64,000 bases of DNA from Rouxiella sp. S1S-2 (GCF_009208105.1 NZ_WFKL01000001.1:4402001-4466000); one strand, 5' to 3'; shown: positions 51,297-59,808, counted from the first letter of the stretch. A program made the numbers and translations. The notes: generated by a model from the letters alone, not told the origin.

Positions 51297-52211
51297 ATGT
51301 TATGGTTTAAAAATTTATTGGTCTACCGCTTAAGCCGTGAAATCTCACTGTCTGCTGACGAGATGGAAAAACAGCTGAGCGCCTTCACTTTTACCCCCTG
51401 CGGCAGCCAAGATATGGCGAAAACCGGCTGGGTTTCTCCTTTGGGCTCACAGGGCGGTGATGCCTTAACTCACGCCAGCGGCGGTCAAATTCTGATTTGT
51501 GCACGTACCGAAGCTAAAATCCTTCCCTCTTCGGTCGTAAAGCAAGAACTGAATGCCAAGGTTGACCAGATTGAAGGTGAACAGCACCGCAAGCTTAAAA
51601 AGACTGAAAAAGACTCGCTGAAAGACGAAGTACTGCACACGCTGATGCCGCGCGCCTTCAGCCGTTTTAGCCAAACCTTTATGTGGATTGACACCGTTAA
51701 CGGCTTGATTATGGTGGATGCTGGCAGTGCTAAAAAAGCCGAAGACATGCTGGCGCTGCTGCGTAAAAGCCTGGGTTCGCTGCCGGTCGTGCCGTTGACC
51801 ATGGAAAGCCCTATCGAACTCACGCTGACCGAGTGGGTTCGCTCCGGTGAAACACCTGCCGGTTTTGCCCTGCAGGATGAGGCCGAGCTGAAAGCAATTC
51901 TGGAAGAAGGTGGCGTGATCCGCTGCAAGAAGCAGGCACTGGTCAGCGATGAAATTGCCAATCATATCGAAAACGGCAAGCTGGTCACCAAGCTGGCGGT
52001 TGACTGGCAAGAGCGTGTTCAGGTGGTTTTGGCCGACGACGCTAGCATCAAGCGGCTGAAGTTTGCCGATATTATTCGCGAGCAGAACGACGATATCGAC
52101 AGAGACGATTTCGCAGCGCGTTTCGATGCTGATTTTATTCTGATGACCGGCGAACTGGCTGCGTTAATCAAGAATCTGATTGAAGCACTGGGCGGCGAGG
52201 CGCAGCGTTAA
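51297..52211 (+). CDS. rdgC: Recombination-associated protein RdgC
   Basis: 304 residues (303 in E. coli). Ring-shaped, nucleoid-associated DNA-binding protein that limits RecA filament activity. The N-terminal [39 protein letters not shown] and central [17 protein letters not shown] are family signatures. It converges on ppnP across a strong hairpin. Confidence 0.97.
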   Translation: MLWFKNLLVYRLSREISLSADEMEKQLSAFTFTPCGSQDMAKTGWVSPLGSQGGDALTHASGGQILICARTEAKILPSSVVKQELNAKVDQIEGEQHRKLKKTEKDSLKDEVLHTLMPRAFSRFSQTFMWIDTVNGLIMVDAGSAKKAEDMLALLRKSLGSLPVVPLTMESPIELTLTEWVRSGETPAGFALQDEAELKAILEEGGVIRCKKQALVSDEIANHIENGKLVTKLAVDWQERVQVVLADDASIKRLKFADIIREQNDDIDRDDFAARFDADFILMTGELAALIKNLIEALGGEAQR

Positions 52212-52230
52212 CTGAAAGATTTAAGCATCA

Positions 52231-52270
52231 GAAATGAGTTGCGCGGGCAACGTGGCGCGCAACTCATTTA
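52231..52270. terminator. Bidirectional hairpin between rdgC and ppnP
   Basis: AAATGAGTTGCGCG and CGCGCAACTCATTT form a 14-base perfect stem around a ten-base loop between two convergent stops. The T run is short (TTTAAAA), so termination may rest on stem strength. Confidence 0.75.
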
Positions 52271-52303
52271 AAACCAGGCAAATATGCCCGGGTGAAAGCG
52301 ATA

Positions 52304-52594
52304 TTACTTGGACAGATACTTACAGAGGTAAGAACTGGTCTCAGGAACCTGCAGGTTAAACTCGCTGTTACCCGGCACGTAGAAGGTCTCGCCCACCGTA
52401 AAGGTCTGCCAGCCTTCGGAACCCGGCAGCAGAACAATCAAGGTACCGCTAACAACGGTCATCTCTTCCGGTTTAGCCGTGCCGAAGGTGTACTCGCCTT
52501 TAACCATTACGCCAACGCTAAGTGCGCCAAGGCTGTCGCTGTCGAAACCAATCGACTTCACTTTCCCTTCAAAATACTCATTATTTTTCAACAT
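52304..52594 (-). CDS. ppnP: Pyrimidine/purine nucleoside phosphorylase
   Basis: 96-residue cupin-like protein (94 in E. coli, formerly YaiE) that splits nucleosides with phosphate into base and ribose 1-phosphate. The N-terminus [17 protein letters not shown] and [18 protein letters not shown] match closely. In E. coli it lies beside aroM; here a LysR gene separates the two. Confidence 0.95.
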   Translation of the reverse strand: MLKNNEYFEGKVKSIGFDSDSLGALSVGVMVKGEYTFGTAKPEEMTVVSGTLIVLLPGSEGWQTFTVGETFYVPGNSEFNLQVPETSSYLCKYLSK

Positions 52595-52784
52595 ATAGAT
52601 TGGCCCTTAGCGATAAATATTCACATTTCAAGAATCCTCATAGTAGGGTCAGAAGCTGGCATCTGTCACTGATTTTTATTGCCGAGTTAGCGTCTGTCGA
52701 GGCATCCCGCAAAGCCGCTATCCGTTGATTGATTTTAAGGTCATCAGATGCGATCCTGAAAAATTCCACTATTCAGGTTTGCCC

Positions 52785-53678
52785 ATGTCGTTACCGCCGG
52801 ATATTCATCGCCTCCTGCCTGCTTTTCTGAGCGCGGCGCAAAATGAAAATTTTTCAGCGGCTGCGCGTCAGCTCGGCGTAACGCCCGCGGCCATCAGTAA
52901 AAACATTCGCGTGCTCGAAGAGAAACTGGCGCTGCGGCTATTTGCCCGCAACACACACAGCGTGGTGCTGACCGATGAGGGAAAAATCCTCCTTCAGGAG
53001 GTTGAACCGCTGTGGCGTGCACTCTCGTCAACGCTTGAAAATGCCGCCTCGTCGCATCGCCTCCCCTCGGGCAGTGTCAAAGTCAGTACCATTCCCGGTT
53101 TTGCGCAGCAGCAGTTGATACCGCTGCTGCCGAGCTTTTTGGCGCAGTATCCCGAAATAAGTCTCGATCTGGTGCTTGATGCTCGTGTGGTCAATCTGGT
53201 TGCTGAAGGTTTTGACGTCGGCATTGGCAATCGCGTCGATCCCAACAGCCGTCTGATTGCCCGTCAGCTCAAACCCATGCGCACACTGTATGCCGCCTCC
53301 GCCGACTATTTGGCCCAGCATCCGCCGCTTAACACGCCGCAGGATTTGGTGCACCACTCCTGCCTTTTACACCGCAATGCCTCGACCAATCAGATAATAA
53401 AGTGGGATTTAGCGGGTGAGGTTCCACAGAGTGAACTTCGCGGGCGCGTGGTCTCTACTCGACCAGAATCATTGATTAGCTCGGCGATAAACGGTTTGGG
53501 CGTGGTGGGCGTTGCGGGTTGGTATATTGAGCCACATTTAAAAAGTGGGGCACTGGTGCCGGTTTTAGAAGAGTTTTGGACGTCGGGCGTACCGCTGTGG
53601 CTGTATTACAGCAGCGCAGATTTACCCCCCAGAGTCAGAGTCTGGGTGGATTTCATTCTTGAGCACTTTCAACCGTAA
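52785..53678 (+). CDS. LysR-family transcriptional regulator
   Basis: 297 residues: N-terminal winged helix-turn-helix (LPAFLSAAQNENFSAAARQLGVTPAAISKNIRVLE) and a periplasmic-binding-protein-like effector domain from about residue 90. The pattern LDARVVNLVAEGFDVGIGNRVDPNSRLIARQL is typical of the CrgA/DmlR-like LysR subgroup. The start MSLPPDIHRLLP at 52785 is chosen over an upstream extension of 20 residues. It ends one base before the stop of the convergent AroM gene and is divergent from ppnP. Target unknown; neither neighbour shares its direction. Confidence 0.85.
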   Translation: MSLPPDIHRLLPAFLSAAQNENFSAAARQLGVTPAAISKNIRVLEEKLALRLFARNTHSVVLTDEGKILLQEVEPLWRALSSTLENAASSHRLPSGSVKVSTIPGFAQQQLIPLLPSFLAQYPEISLDLVLDARVVNLVAEGFDVGIGNRVDPNSRLIARQLKPMRTLYAASADYLAQHPPLNTPQDLVHHSCLLHRNASTNQIIKWDLAGEVPQSELRGRVVSTRPESLISSAINGLGVVGVAGWYIEPHLKSGALVPVLEEFWTSGVPLWLYYSSADLPPRVRVWVDFILEHFQP

Positions 53679-54356
53679 TTAGAGCAGCAGTTCGGCGGCC
53701 AGTTTAACGACCAGCGAATTCGATAGCATCACCGGTACATCGAGGTGTTTCTGGATGATGTCGCAGTGGCTGCGCTGATAACCGATGCAGTCGAGCAATA
53801 CGACTTGAGCGCCCTGATCCTTAAGAGAAAGCGCCGCCTCAATCAACGTTCGCTCATCGGCCAGATACGGGCTAGCGGTGGCATAACACGGTTTTTTAGC
53901 CAGCTTGCTCCACTTACCCGCCTGATGCTCTATTTGCTCGACAACCGGCACTATAATGCCGACCTGATGCTGACCGACGATCCCGTTAATCAGCGGCGGA
54001 ATGATCCTGTCAGGCTCAAGCAGCATCGCCTGCTGTGCATGCAGATTATGAAAAATGCCGGTACACAGCAGCAGGATCGTGTCGCAACCCTGACTTTCAA
54101 GCCAGTTGATTTTTTCCTGCAATGCTACCTCAACGCGCGGCGACGCCAGTCGTACCTGGGTGCCGTCCAACAGGCGCGACACCAACACGTCTTCTCCCGG
54201 TGCTGGCGCAAAACGCTGTTCGATTTGCGCCTGAGTCAAGCCGTCCAGCAGGCCGGTGTGGGTCACCAGCTCGGGAGGAAGATACTCATCAAGCAGCGGC
54301 ATAATGTCGCTGCGTGGCGCCTGCCCGATGGTCAGGGTGGCAAAGGAGGTCATCAT
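53679..54356 (-). CDS. aroM: AroM-family protein
   Basis: 225 residues, exactly the length of E. coli AroM, with matching words ATLTIGQAPRSDIMPLLDEYL, LNDGT/LLDGTQVRLASPRVE, GIFHNLHAQQAMLLEPDRIIPPL, VGIIVPVVEQIEHQAGKW and DVPVMLSNSLVVKLAAELLL. AroM has no proven function despite its TyrR control in E. coli; its fold resembles Asp/Glu racemase-like proteins by motif spacing (my inference). Here it is the last gene of an IclR-OPT-DUF1177-AroM run, starting five bases after DUF1177 ends, so its role should be that of a catabolic enzyme for the transported compound rather than shikimate metabolism. Confidence 0.85.
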   Translation of the reverse strand: MMTSFATLTIGQAPRSDIMPLLDEYLPPELVTHTGLLDGLTQAQIEQRFAPAPGEDVLVSRLLDGTQVRLASPRVEVALQEKINWLESQGCDTILLLCTGIFHNLHAQQAMLLEPDRIIPPLINGIVGQHQVGIIVPVVEQIEHQAGKWSKLAKKPCYATASPYLADERTLIEAALSLKDQGAQVVLLDCIGYQRSHCDIIQKHLDVPVMLSNSLVVKLAAELLL

Positions 54357-54360
54357 CTTT

Positions 54361-55290
54361 TTAGTCTCTGCTTTGCAGGTGACGCAAGCTTCCGTATAGC
54401 GACAACAACAGTTGATATTCATCGGCATCATAGAAATGACAGGTGCCGCGTCCGAACTCTTTTGCTACTTCAACAGCAAATTTTACCGCCAGTGCAATAT
54501 CTGTTTCATGGCTGGCGCCGGTGCCGCAGCCAGGGACTACCGATTCAGCGGTGATGGCCACGCCAACCACCGGAACCGTGGTGGCCGTAGAGGGCTGCAG
54601 AATACTGTTCAGGTGATGAACGCCGTTGCCGTAAGGCGTGATGTCCTGAGTGGTTATCGGGAAGGTGACTGCCGGACGACCGCTGGTCATCTCCATAATG
54701 CGCAGCAAATCTTCTGAAACACGCAGAATGTACCCCTCTTTCACCGTGGGCGACAGCGCATAACCTTTATGGTTGATGATACGGTTGCCCTTGGTGGTGT
54801 CGATGGAGAGAATTGCGTCAACGCCGTCTACCACTTCATTATCGTTCATGGTCACGTCATCAATAGGCGAGTCCATGAAATCAACGGGGTCATGAGGGCG
54901 CGTCGGGGCATTTGGGCAAATATGGGTGGTGATAATAACATCACCCACCAGAACGTCACCTTTACGCTGCATCTCGGCAAGCTTAAGCGCGCTGCTGATG
55001 GCAGCAATAGCACCGTCGGCATCAGAAACGACGCCAATGCGCGTAGGTCGCGCGCCAATCCCGCCCAAGCGGCCAATAATCCCCAGCGTTGGTGCAGCAC
55101 CGCCCTGAGTTTTACCCGCACTGCCCGGAAGGGTGATTCGTACAAAATCGGTTGCGCCTTTTGTACCGGTGACGCGATGCGTGCTGGCGGTAACAGCAGG
55201 ATAATCGGCAAACAGATTGACGACGTCCTGACCACTGACGTGGGCATTGTCGATCAGTTCAAATACGGTAAGGGTTTGAAGCAAACTCAT
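54361..55290 (-). CDS. DUF1177 family protein
   Basis: 309-residue soluble protein recognised as DUF1177 by its overall wording (for example LFELIDNAHVSG-like N-terminus and VVPGCGTGASHETD). No proven function. Candidate metal or catalytic residues are Asp89/Asp91 in VSDADGA, His123 and Cys125 in THICPNAP, Asp164 in DTTKGN, His225-His226 and His261/Glu262/Asp264 in SHETD. The stretch RIGVVSDADGAIAAISSALK...GDVIITTH resembles the metal-binding region of M20/M28 peptidases in layout, which is only an inference. The start at 55290 has GAGGAAG upstream. It is tightly linked to aroM and follows the OPT transporter. Confidence 0.8.
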   Translation of the reverse strand: MSLLQTLTVFELIDNAHVSGQDVVNLFADYPAVTASTHRVTGTKGATDFVRITLPGSAGKTQGGAAPTLGIIGRLGGIGARPTRIGVVSDADGAIAAISSALKLAEMQRKGDVLVGDVIITTHICPNAPTRPHDPVDFMDSPIDDVTMNDNEVVDGVDAILSIDTTKGNRIINHKGYALSPTVKEGYILRVSEDLLRIMEMTSGRPAVTFPITTQDITPYGNGVHHLNSILQPSTATTVPVVGVAITAESVVPGCGTGASHETDIALAVKFAVEVAKEFGRGTCHFYDADEYQLLLSLYGSLRHLQSRD

Positions 55291-55402
55291 AGCATCTTCC
55301 TCTAAACCACGCGGTTGACGCACAGGGCGCAACGGCAAAAACAACCGCGTTTATCGACTTTCTTTGAAAGCCGTTTTATTTATTAATATGGCTCGTGGGA
55401 GC

Positions 55403-55415
55403 CCTGGTGTTGACG
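55403..55415 (-). promoter_or_regulatory. CGTCAACACCAGG element upstream of the DUF1177 gene
   Basis: CGTCAACACCAGG on the minus strand, 113 bases upstream of the DUF1177 start and 34 bases past the OPT gene stop. It differs by one base from two copies before the OPT gene, which suggests a shared operator. Confidence 0.45.
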
Positions 55416-55448
55416 CATTTTTCGTTGATACAGATTGTCGAGACTCGA

Positions 55449-57044
55449 TTACTTACTTTTGGCACTAAAAATGGAGTTAAAGAAGCTGTAAAGCGCGTCT
55501 CCGGCGATAAATCCTGCCGCGAGGATTTCCATCGGCGTACGGCCCTTTTCCCCCCAGATACGAATAATGATGATACGCAGCACAATGCCCAGCACCACAG
55601 CGTAACCGGCCATCACGCTGTTAATCAGCAAACCGGTCGCAAGCAGTACGCCCAGCTGGCGTTTAGGCCCGCCGATAAGCTGGATAAGTGCGCCAGGAAT
55701 AGCCCAAATCAACAGACTGTGGGCGATGCCTGGCTGCGCACCGGCTTGAATAGTTTTGGCATAAACGCGGGCCACTGGGGGCACCAGGTCTTGAGCGAAA
55801 TAACCAATGTGGGCGAACCACACCACTGGAATGGCAATAAGAAACGCAATCAGCGCGGCAAACAGCTGAATGCGGCGTCCAGCCAACTCGGCATGCAAGT
55901 CTTTTCCATAACCGCGCAGAATAAAGCCCGCTTTCAGGTCAAAGCCCATGTCGGCAAATGCCGGGCCGGTTGCCGCCGTAAAACCGGTAAGAATACACAG
56001 CGCGACCGGCGGAAAGCCCAGTAGAATCCCGACAATCAGAGTAATCAGTGCCACCGCAAAGGCCGGGAACCAGCCCGAGTGCATGGCGGCAATACCAACG
56101 ATCAACTCATGGAAGAAGGCGGCAAAGGCGGCATAGATAATGAAACACACCAGCATAGTCACTGACATTTCGGTGTAAATACCACCGGCCAGGGCTAATC
56201 CTGCTGCGATAGCAATATAGCCAAAGGCACCCAGTCCCAGCGCTTTGCGAACTTCGTTTCCTGACTGGGTAAACGTCGCCTTGGCGTCGGCATGTTTGCT
56301 GCGAATGACCTGAATCACCTGGAACAGTGAAACCAGACCGGCACCCACCATCATGCCGTGCGGAATGTATAAGGCATTGATATCAATCCCGCCAATCGGT
56401 TGCGCATAAGCACGGATCAGCAGGCCAATACCAAACATGCTCAGCGCCCAGATATTGCCGATAAACGCCGTGCCGAAGGCGGCCATCGGTATTTTAAGCA
56501 TCGCGCCGCCCAAGCCGATAACCACGCCCACCAACAGCAGCCAGGCCTGACGCCCGCCTTTATCACCGGCTTTAATTGCCTCGGCCGCAGCGACGCCAGG
56601 AGGCCACGCATTGCTGGCAGGAAAGACTTTGGTATCGAACATGCGGTAGAGCAAATACGCATCAAGCAGCATCGCAGCCGACACGCCGAAGAACATCGGT
56701 AAAATAAGCTGCGGCTGCCCCATCACGTAAGGAATGGCGATAGGCATCAGCAAACTGTTTGCCGCACCGAAGGTGGCGGATGAGATAACGGTTTGTGCCA
56801 GGTTCTGGGTATGAATAGAACGATAGCGTTGGAACGCCTTCAGCGGAATGCGCGCCAATAGCATGGCGAACAAGGCGCCGATGATTGAGGTATTCGGCGT
56901 CACCCCGAGAGTGGTAATCAATTGAACGCCGATAATCGCGCCCAATATTGAAAGCAAAATCATTACAGCCAGCGTGCCGACTTCTTTTAACGGATTATAG
57001 CTTCCGTCGGTCACCTTGCTCTCACTCCCGGTATTGCCTGTCAT
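55449..57044 (-). CDS. OPT-family (oligopeptide/metal-chelate) transporter
   Basis: 531-residue inner-membrane protein with about fourteen hydrophobic helices, of the OPT/YSL superfamily. Family-type words are NTSIIGALFAMLLARIPLK, NLAQTVISSATFGAANSLLMPIAIPYVMG and PIGGIDINALYIPHGMM. OPT proteins import peptides, modified peptides or metal chelates with protons. Adjacent catabolic-type genes (DUF1177, AroM) and an IclR regulator suggest a specific nutrient. Two CGCCAACACCAGG elements lie just upstream. The gap to DUF1177 (158 bases) is wide enough for an internal promoter. Confidence 0.85.
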   Translation of the reverse strand: MTGNTGSESKVTDGSYNPLKEVGTLAVMILLSILGAIIGVQLITTLGVTPNTSIIGALFAMLLARIPLKAFQRYRSIHTQNLAQTVISSATFGAANSLLMPIAIPYVMGQPQLILPMFFGVSAAMLLDAYLLYRMFDTKVFPASNAWPPGVAAAEAIKAGDKGGRQAWLLLVGVVIGLGGAMLKIPMAAFGTAFIGNIWALSMFGIGLLIRAYAQPIGGIDINALYIPHGMMVGAGLVSLFQVIQVIRSKHADAKATFTQSGNEVRKALGLGAFGYIAIAAGLALAGGIYTEMSVTMLVCFIIYAAFAAFFHELIVGIAAMHSGWFPAFAVALITLIVGILLGFPPVALCILTGFTAATGPAFADMGFDLKAGFILRGYGKDLHAELAGRRIQLFAALIAFLIAIPVVWFAHIGYFAQDLVPPVARVYAKTIQAGAQPGIAHSLLIWAIPGALIQLIGGPKRQLGVLLATGLLINSVMAGYAVVLGIVLRIIIIRIWGEKGRTPMEILAAGFIAGDALYSFFNSIFSAKSK

Positions 57045-57051
57045 ATAGTCC

Positions 57052-57094
57052 CCTGGTGTTGGCGAAAAAAATCAAGAAATTCCTGGTGTTGGCG
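57052..57094 (-). promoter_or_regulatory. Two CGCCAACACCAGG elements upstream of the OPT gene
   Basis: Identical 13-base units at 57052-57064 and 57082-57094, start-to-start 30 bases (close to three helical turns), ending seven bases before the OPT start codon. A third, one-mismatch copy precedes the DUF1177 gene. They are candidate operators of the IclR regulator encoded next door; the nearest could also affect translation. Confidence 0.5.
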
Positions 57095-57165
57095 CGATAT
57101 TATTGACTCGTATCCGCGCTTTTTATTGCGTAATTAATCAAAAATACAACCGGTCCGTTATTGGT

Positions 57166-57930
57166 CTATTGCCAATACTCATCACCTAACTTTTCGGCGA
57201 GTTGCCGAGTTACCGCTACAATACCTTCGCGAATTCCGGCGGGTAATTCATTGCCGTCGTGCGGTGAAGGGAAAGATAAACACATTCCCACCGTTTCATC
57301 ACGGTGCTTGTTTTGAAGACTGGTCGCCATCGAACTGATCCCCAACAGGGTCTCATTGTTAGCATAAGACCAGCCTGACTCACGAATTTCTGAGAGATAC
57401 TTAAGCAGTTCGTCTAGTGTCTGTGGCGAATTCGGCGAATTAACCCGATATCCTTCACGATAACGCTCAACCACTTCACTGTCGGTATATCTGGCTAAAA
57501 TCGCGCGGCCAATTGCCGATTCTGCCGCCGGTAACAAGCTGCCCGCTGGCGTAACGACCTGCAAATAAGTACGCCCAGGGAACATACGCATCACCATAAT
57601 ATCCCGACCTTCAAGCATCGAAATGTAACCGGTGCACTGCGTTTGCTTGCTCAACAGCGCCATATAAGGCGATGCGGCATCGACTAACGGCGTTGACAGA
57701 TAATGGCTGGATACTGCCAGCAGCAAGTGGCCAATTTTATAAAGCCGCGTTTCCGGATCCCGCTCAAGTAGGCCCTGTGTCTCCATCGTCATCAGCAGCC
57801 GAGAAACCGTACTTTTCGGCAAACCCAGCTGTTCAACAACATCGCTGAAAGAGAGACCGGGATGCCCCTGCCTGATCCCTTTCTGTGCAAAAAGCTTTAG
57901 CACTGCGGAAGCATTTTCTAATGTTGTCAC
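57166..57930 (-). CDS. IclR-family transcriptional regulator
   Basis: 254 residues: winged helix-turn-helix at residues 1-75 (LSFSDVVEQLGLPKSTVSRLLMTMETQGLLERD) and the IclR effector domain after it (PYMALLSKQTQCTGYISMLEG ... LPAAESAIGRAILARY ... YANNETLLGISSMA). It begins with GTG. IclR proteins repress or activate adjacent catabolic genes; this one heads the OPT-DUF1177-AroM run in the same direction, 121 bases before the OPT start. AGTTCC/GGAACT repeats upstream of its own start suggest autoregulation. Confidence 0.88.
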   Translation of the reverse strand: MTTLENASAVLKLFAQKGIRQGHPGLSFSDVVEQLGLPKSTVSRLLMTMETQGLLERDPETRLYKIGHLLLAVSSHYLSTPLVDAASPYMALLSKQTQCTGYISMLEGRDIMVMRMFPGRTYLQVVTPAGSLLPAAESAIGRAILARYTDSEVVERYREGYRVNSPNSPQTLDELLKYLSEIRESGWSYANNETLLGISSMATSLQNKHRDETVGMCLSFPSPHDGNELPAGIREGIVAVTRQLAEKLGDEYWQ

Positions 57931-57936
57931 GACGCC

Positions 57937-57962
57937 AGTTCCACTATTAGGAACTCAGTTCC
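57937..57962. promoter_or_regulatory. AGTTCC/GGAACT/AGTTCC repeats upstream of the IclR gene
   Basis: Three half-sites alternate in orientation at 57937, 57950 and 57957, seven bases and more upstream of the GTG start; the last two form GGAAC-TCA-GTTCC, a 13-base palindrome like those bound by IclR-family dimers. A candidate autoregulatory operator. Confidence 0.5.
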
Positions 57963-58287
57963 TGATTAAGATAGGTAAAAACTAAAGCTGATGCGCATCA
58001 GCGTCAAGTTGTTTATTTTTTATGAGGGCATAAAAAGCAGTGAATGATATTTCTCAATGCTAAAATGCAGGAAATTTAACTTAAGTAAATAGCGATTTTT
58101 AGTGAAAAATTTTAGCAATTCACCCACTACCAGACTGTTACTCTGTTTTTAAGAGAAACGTTTCGATACTAAAGAGGAGAGATTCAGGAAGTGTTTTGAT
58201 TGAATTTAAGGGCATGTCATATGAACAAGCACCGCCGTCATGCGGGTTAATAGCCAGCGTAAAAGCAGTGCTCAGTTAAGTCATCGA
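57963..58287. other. Gap between the IclR gene and yaiA
   Basis: 325 A+T-rich bases. It contains a perfect 16-base palindrome, GCTGATGCGCATCAGC, at 57987-58002 that could be an operator or the base of an RNA hairpin (the T-rich stretch TTGTTTATTTTTT follows on the plus strand). No further gene is supported. Confidence 0.5.
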
Positions 58288-58479
58288 TTAATCGCCGTTT
58301 TCGTCTTCGTAGCGTCGTTTGGAATCTTCAGCTTCTTGTCGAGTTTTATGTTCGCTAATCAGCGTATCGGGCTTGGGATGGTCAGCGCGCAGCTCGTACC
58401 AGGTTTCCGTTTGGCCCGGCAACCCTTTTTCCACGGTGATAATTTCGGCCCTGCGGGGATAGGGTGGTTTAGATGGCAT
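58288..58479 (-). CDS. yaiA: Small protein YaiA
   Basis: 63 residues, exactly the E. coli length, and a close match: [49 protein letters not shown] at the end. Function unknown; in E. coli it is co-transcribed between aroL and aroM under TyrR. Here it follows aroL by 103 bases in the same direction, but aroM is 4 kb further on. Confidence 0.92.
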   Translation of the reverse strand: MPSKPPYPRRAEIITVEKGLPGQTETWYELRADHPKPDTLISEHKTRQEAEDSKRRYEDENGD

Positions 58480-58582
58480 GGGAACTCCTGTAAGTAATCA
58501 CGGGTACTACAAGTATAGACAATGGGTGATTATTACAGGGAGCGGGAGGCTAAGAAGCCTCCTAAAAAATCTGGGGGAAAAT

Positions 58583-59107
58583 TTAGCGCGCGATTTGTAG
58601 AGCCAGGGCGTCAAGGATGTCTTCGACGATAGCGGAAGGCTGGTGAGTGCCGTCCACCACGAAATGCGCTGCCTCCTGATACAGGGCTTCGCGTTCGTTT
58701 AACACCTCAGAGATCTCTTCGTTGATCGGTTTACCCGTCAAGGTGGGGCGTTGATCTTCCTGCGGGGCGTCTTCGAGGCGAAGCGCCAAGGTGCTTGCGG
58801 GAGAGCGAAGATAAATAACCTGCCCTTTTTCACGCATAAACTGACGGTTTTCTTCGGCCAAAATCACGCCGCCACCGGTGGCAACTACCGTATTGGGTGC
58901 GCTGATGTTTTGCAGGGCCTGAGTTTCACGACGGCGAAAACCTGACCAACCTTCACGCGCGACGATTTCGGCAACGCTGAGTTGAGAGGTTTGCAGCAGG
59001 TAAATGTCAGTGTCGACGAAATCATAGCCCAATGCCTGCGCGAGCGCTCTGCCGACCGTTGTTTTACCTGCGCCGCGAGCGCCTATCATGAAAATGGGTT
59101 GCGTCAT
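58583..59107 (-). CDS. aroL: Shikimate kinase II
   Basis: 174 residues, as in E. coli AroL; phosphorylates shikimate in aromatic amino-acid synthesis. P-loop GARGAGKTT at residues 9-17, substrate/metal residues in FVDTDIYL (Asp32, Asp34), and the [13 protein letters not shown] and RPTLTGKP segments. The start MTQPIFMIG at 59107 matches E. coli. In E. coli TyrR controls the gene; here only weak partial TyrR-like half-sites (TGTAAA at 59186, TTTACA at 59209) are visible upstream. Confidence 0.95.
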   Translation of the reverse strand: MTQPIFMIGARGAGKTTVGRALAQALGYDFVDTDIYLLQTSQLSVAEIVAREGWSGFRRRETQALQNISAPNTVVATGGGVILAEENRQFMREKGQVIYLRSPASTLALRLEDAPQEDQRPTLTGKPINEEISEVLNEREALYQEAAHFVVDGTHQPSAIVEDILDALALQIAR

Positions 59108-59229
59108 TACCGCTATCCTTAATGTGCCTGGGACATCTTTTAACCTGCTTGGCATCATACCGATAAAAATCGATTAGGCAATCCCTGTAAACACAGCGTA
59201 ATAAATTATTTACACCCATAATCCTTTAT

Positions 59230-59808
59230 TTATAGTGACTTACACACATACACCAAAGCCGGTGGAAAGTTTTTTACTACACGTATTTTTTTCCAACTGA
59301 AATAACGTGACAGCATCTTTTCGGACAGATGGCTGTATTGAAACAGAATAAGCTCACCGTTGTTCTGCTTCAGGCGCTGCTGGGCGCGTTGCAGAATCCG
59401 CATGCTGATGCGCGTAGGAATTGACAGTAACGGCAAACAACAGAAAATGGCGTCGAAATCACCTTCAAGATGCTCGGCGGAATGGCCCATCACCTGCAGT
59501 CGGCGGTCATCCAGCAAATTTAGCTTATGGATAAAGTTAGGTTGTATTTCAAAAGCCTGCAGCTGGGCATCGGCCCGCATTTTACCCAGTATCCGCTTGG
59601 TCAGCACACCGTCGGCAGCACCAAACTCGGCAATCTTTAGCGTCTTCGTCCAATCAACCTGGTTGACCATCGCCTGACACAGCCAGGGCGATGATGGCGC
59701 CAGCGTGCCGAAAGTGCGCGGTGAAGAGATGAAATTCTGCAAATAGGAGAACTGGTTTTTAATCGTCAATCTCGTCGCATTGATAGTAAGTCTTGTCGCA
59801 TTCAGCAT
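59230..59808 (-). CDS. Class I SAM-dependent methyltransferase (PmtA-like)
   Basis: 192 residues with a Rossmann-type SAM-binding region IAEFGAADGVLTKRIL near residue 58. The preceding NFISSPRTFGTLAPSSPWLCQAMV resembles the opening of phospholipid N-methyltransferases and KsgA-like enzymes. The substrate is not established; the acidic motif and short size fit the PmtA-type phosphatidylethanolamine methyltransferase group only loosely. The N-terminus has a tandem NATRLTI-NATRLTI repeat (21-base unit), so the true start might be at the second unit or later. It lies alone upstream of aroL. Confidence 0.7.
   Translation of the reverse strand: MLNATRLTINATRLTIKNQFSYLQNFISSPRTFGTLAPSSPWLCQAMVNQVDWTKTLKIAEFGAADGVLTKRILGKMRADAQLQAFEIQPNFIHKLNLLDDRRLQVMGHSAEHLEGDFDAIFCCLPLLSIPTRISMRILQRAQQRLKQNNGELILFQYSHLSEKMLSRYFSWKKIRVVKNFPPALVYVCKSL

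Noticed and set aside
55403..57094. Repeated CCTGGTGTTGRCG as a CRISPR or transposon signal
   Set aside because: Only three 13-base copies, unevenly spaced and next to start regions, with no spacers, no cas genes and no transposase.
58220..58249. Nine-codon frame ATG to TAA (MNKHRRHAG) before yaiA
   Set aside because: Too short to support, no recognised family and only a poor ribosome-binding site.
59186..59214. TGTAAA and TTTACA upstream of aroL as TyrR boxes
   Set aside because: A TyrR box needs six bases between the halves; here they are 17 apart, and each half alone completes only a weak box.
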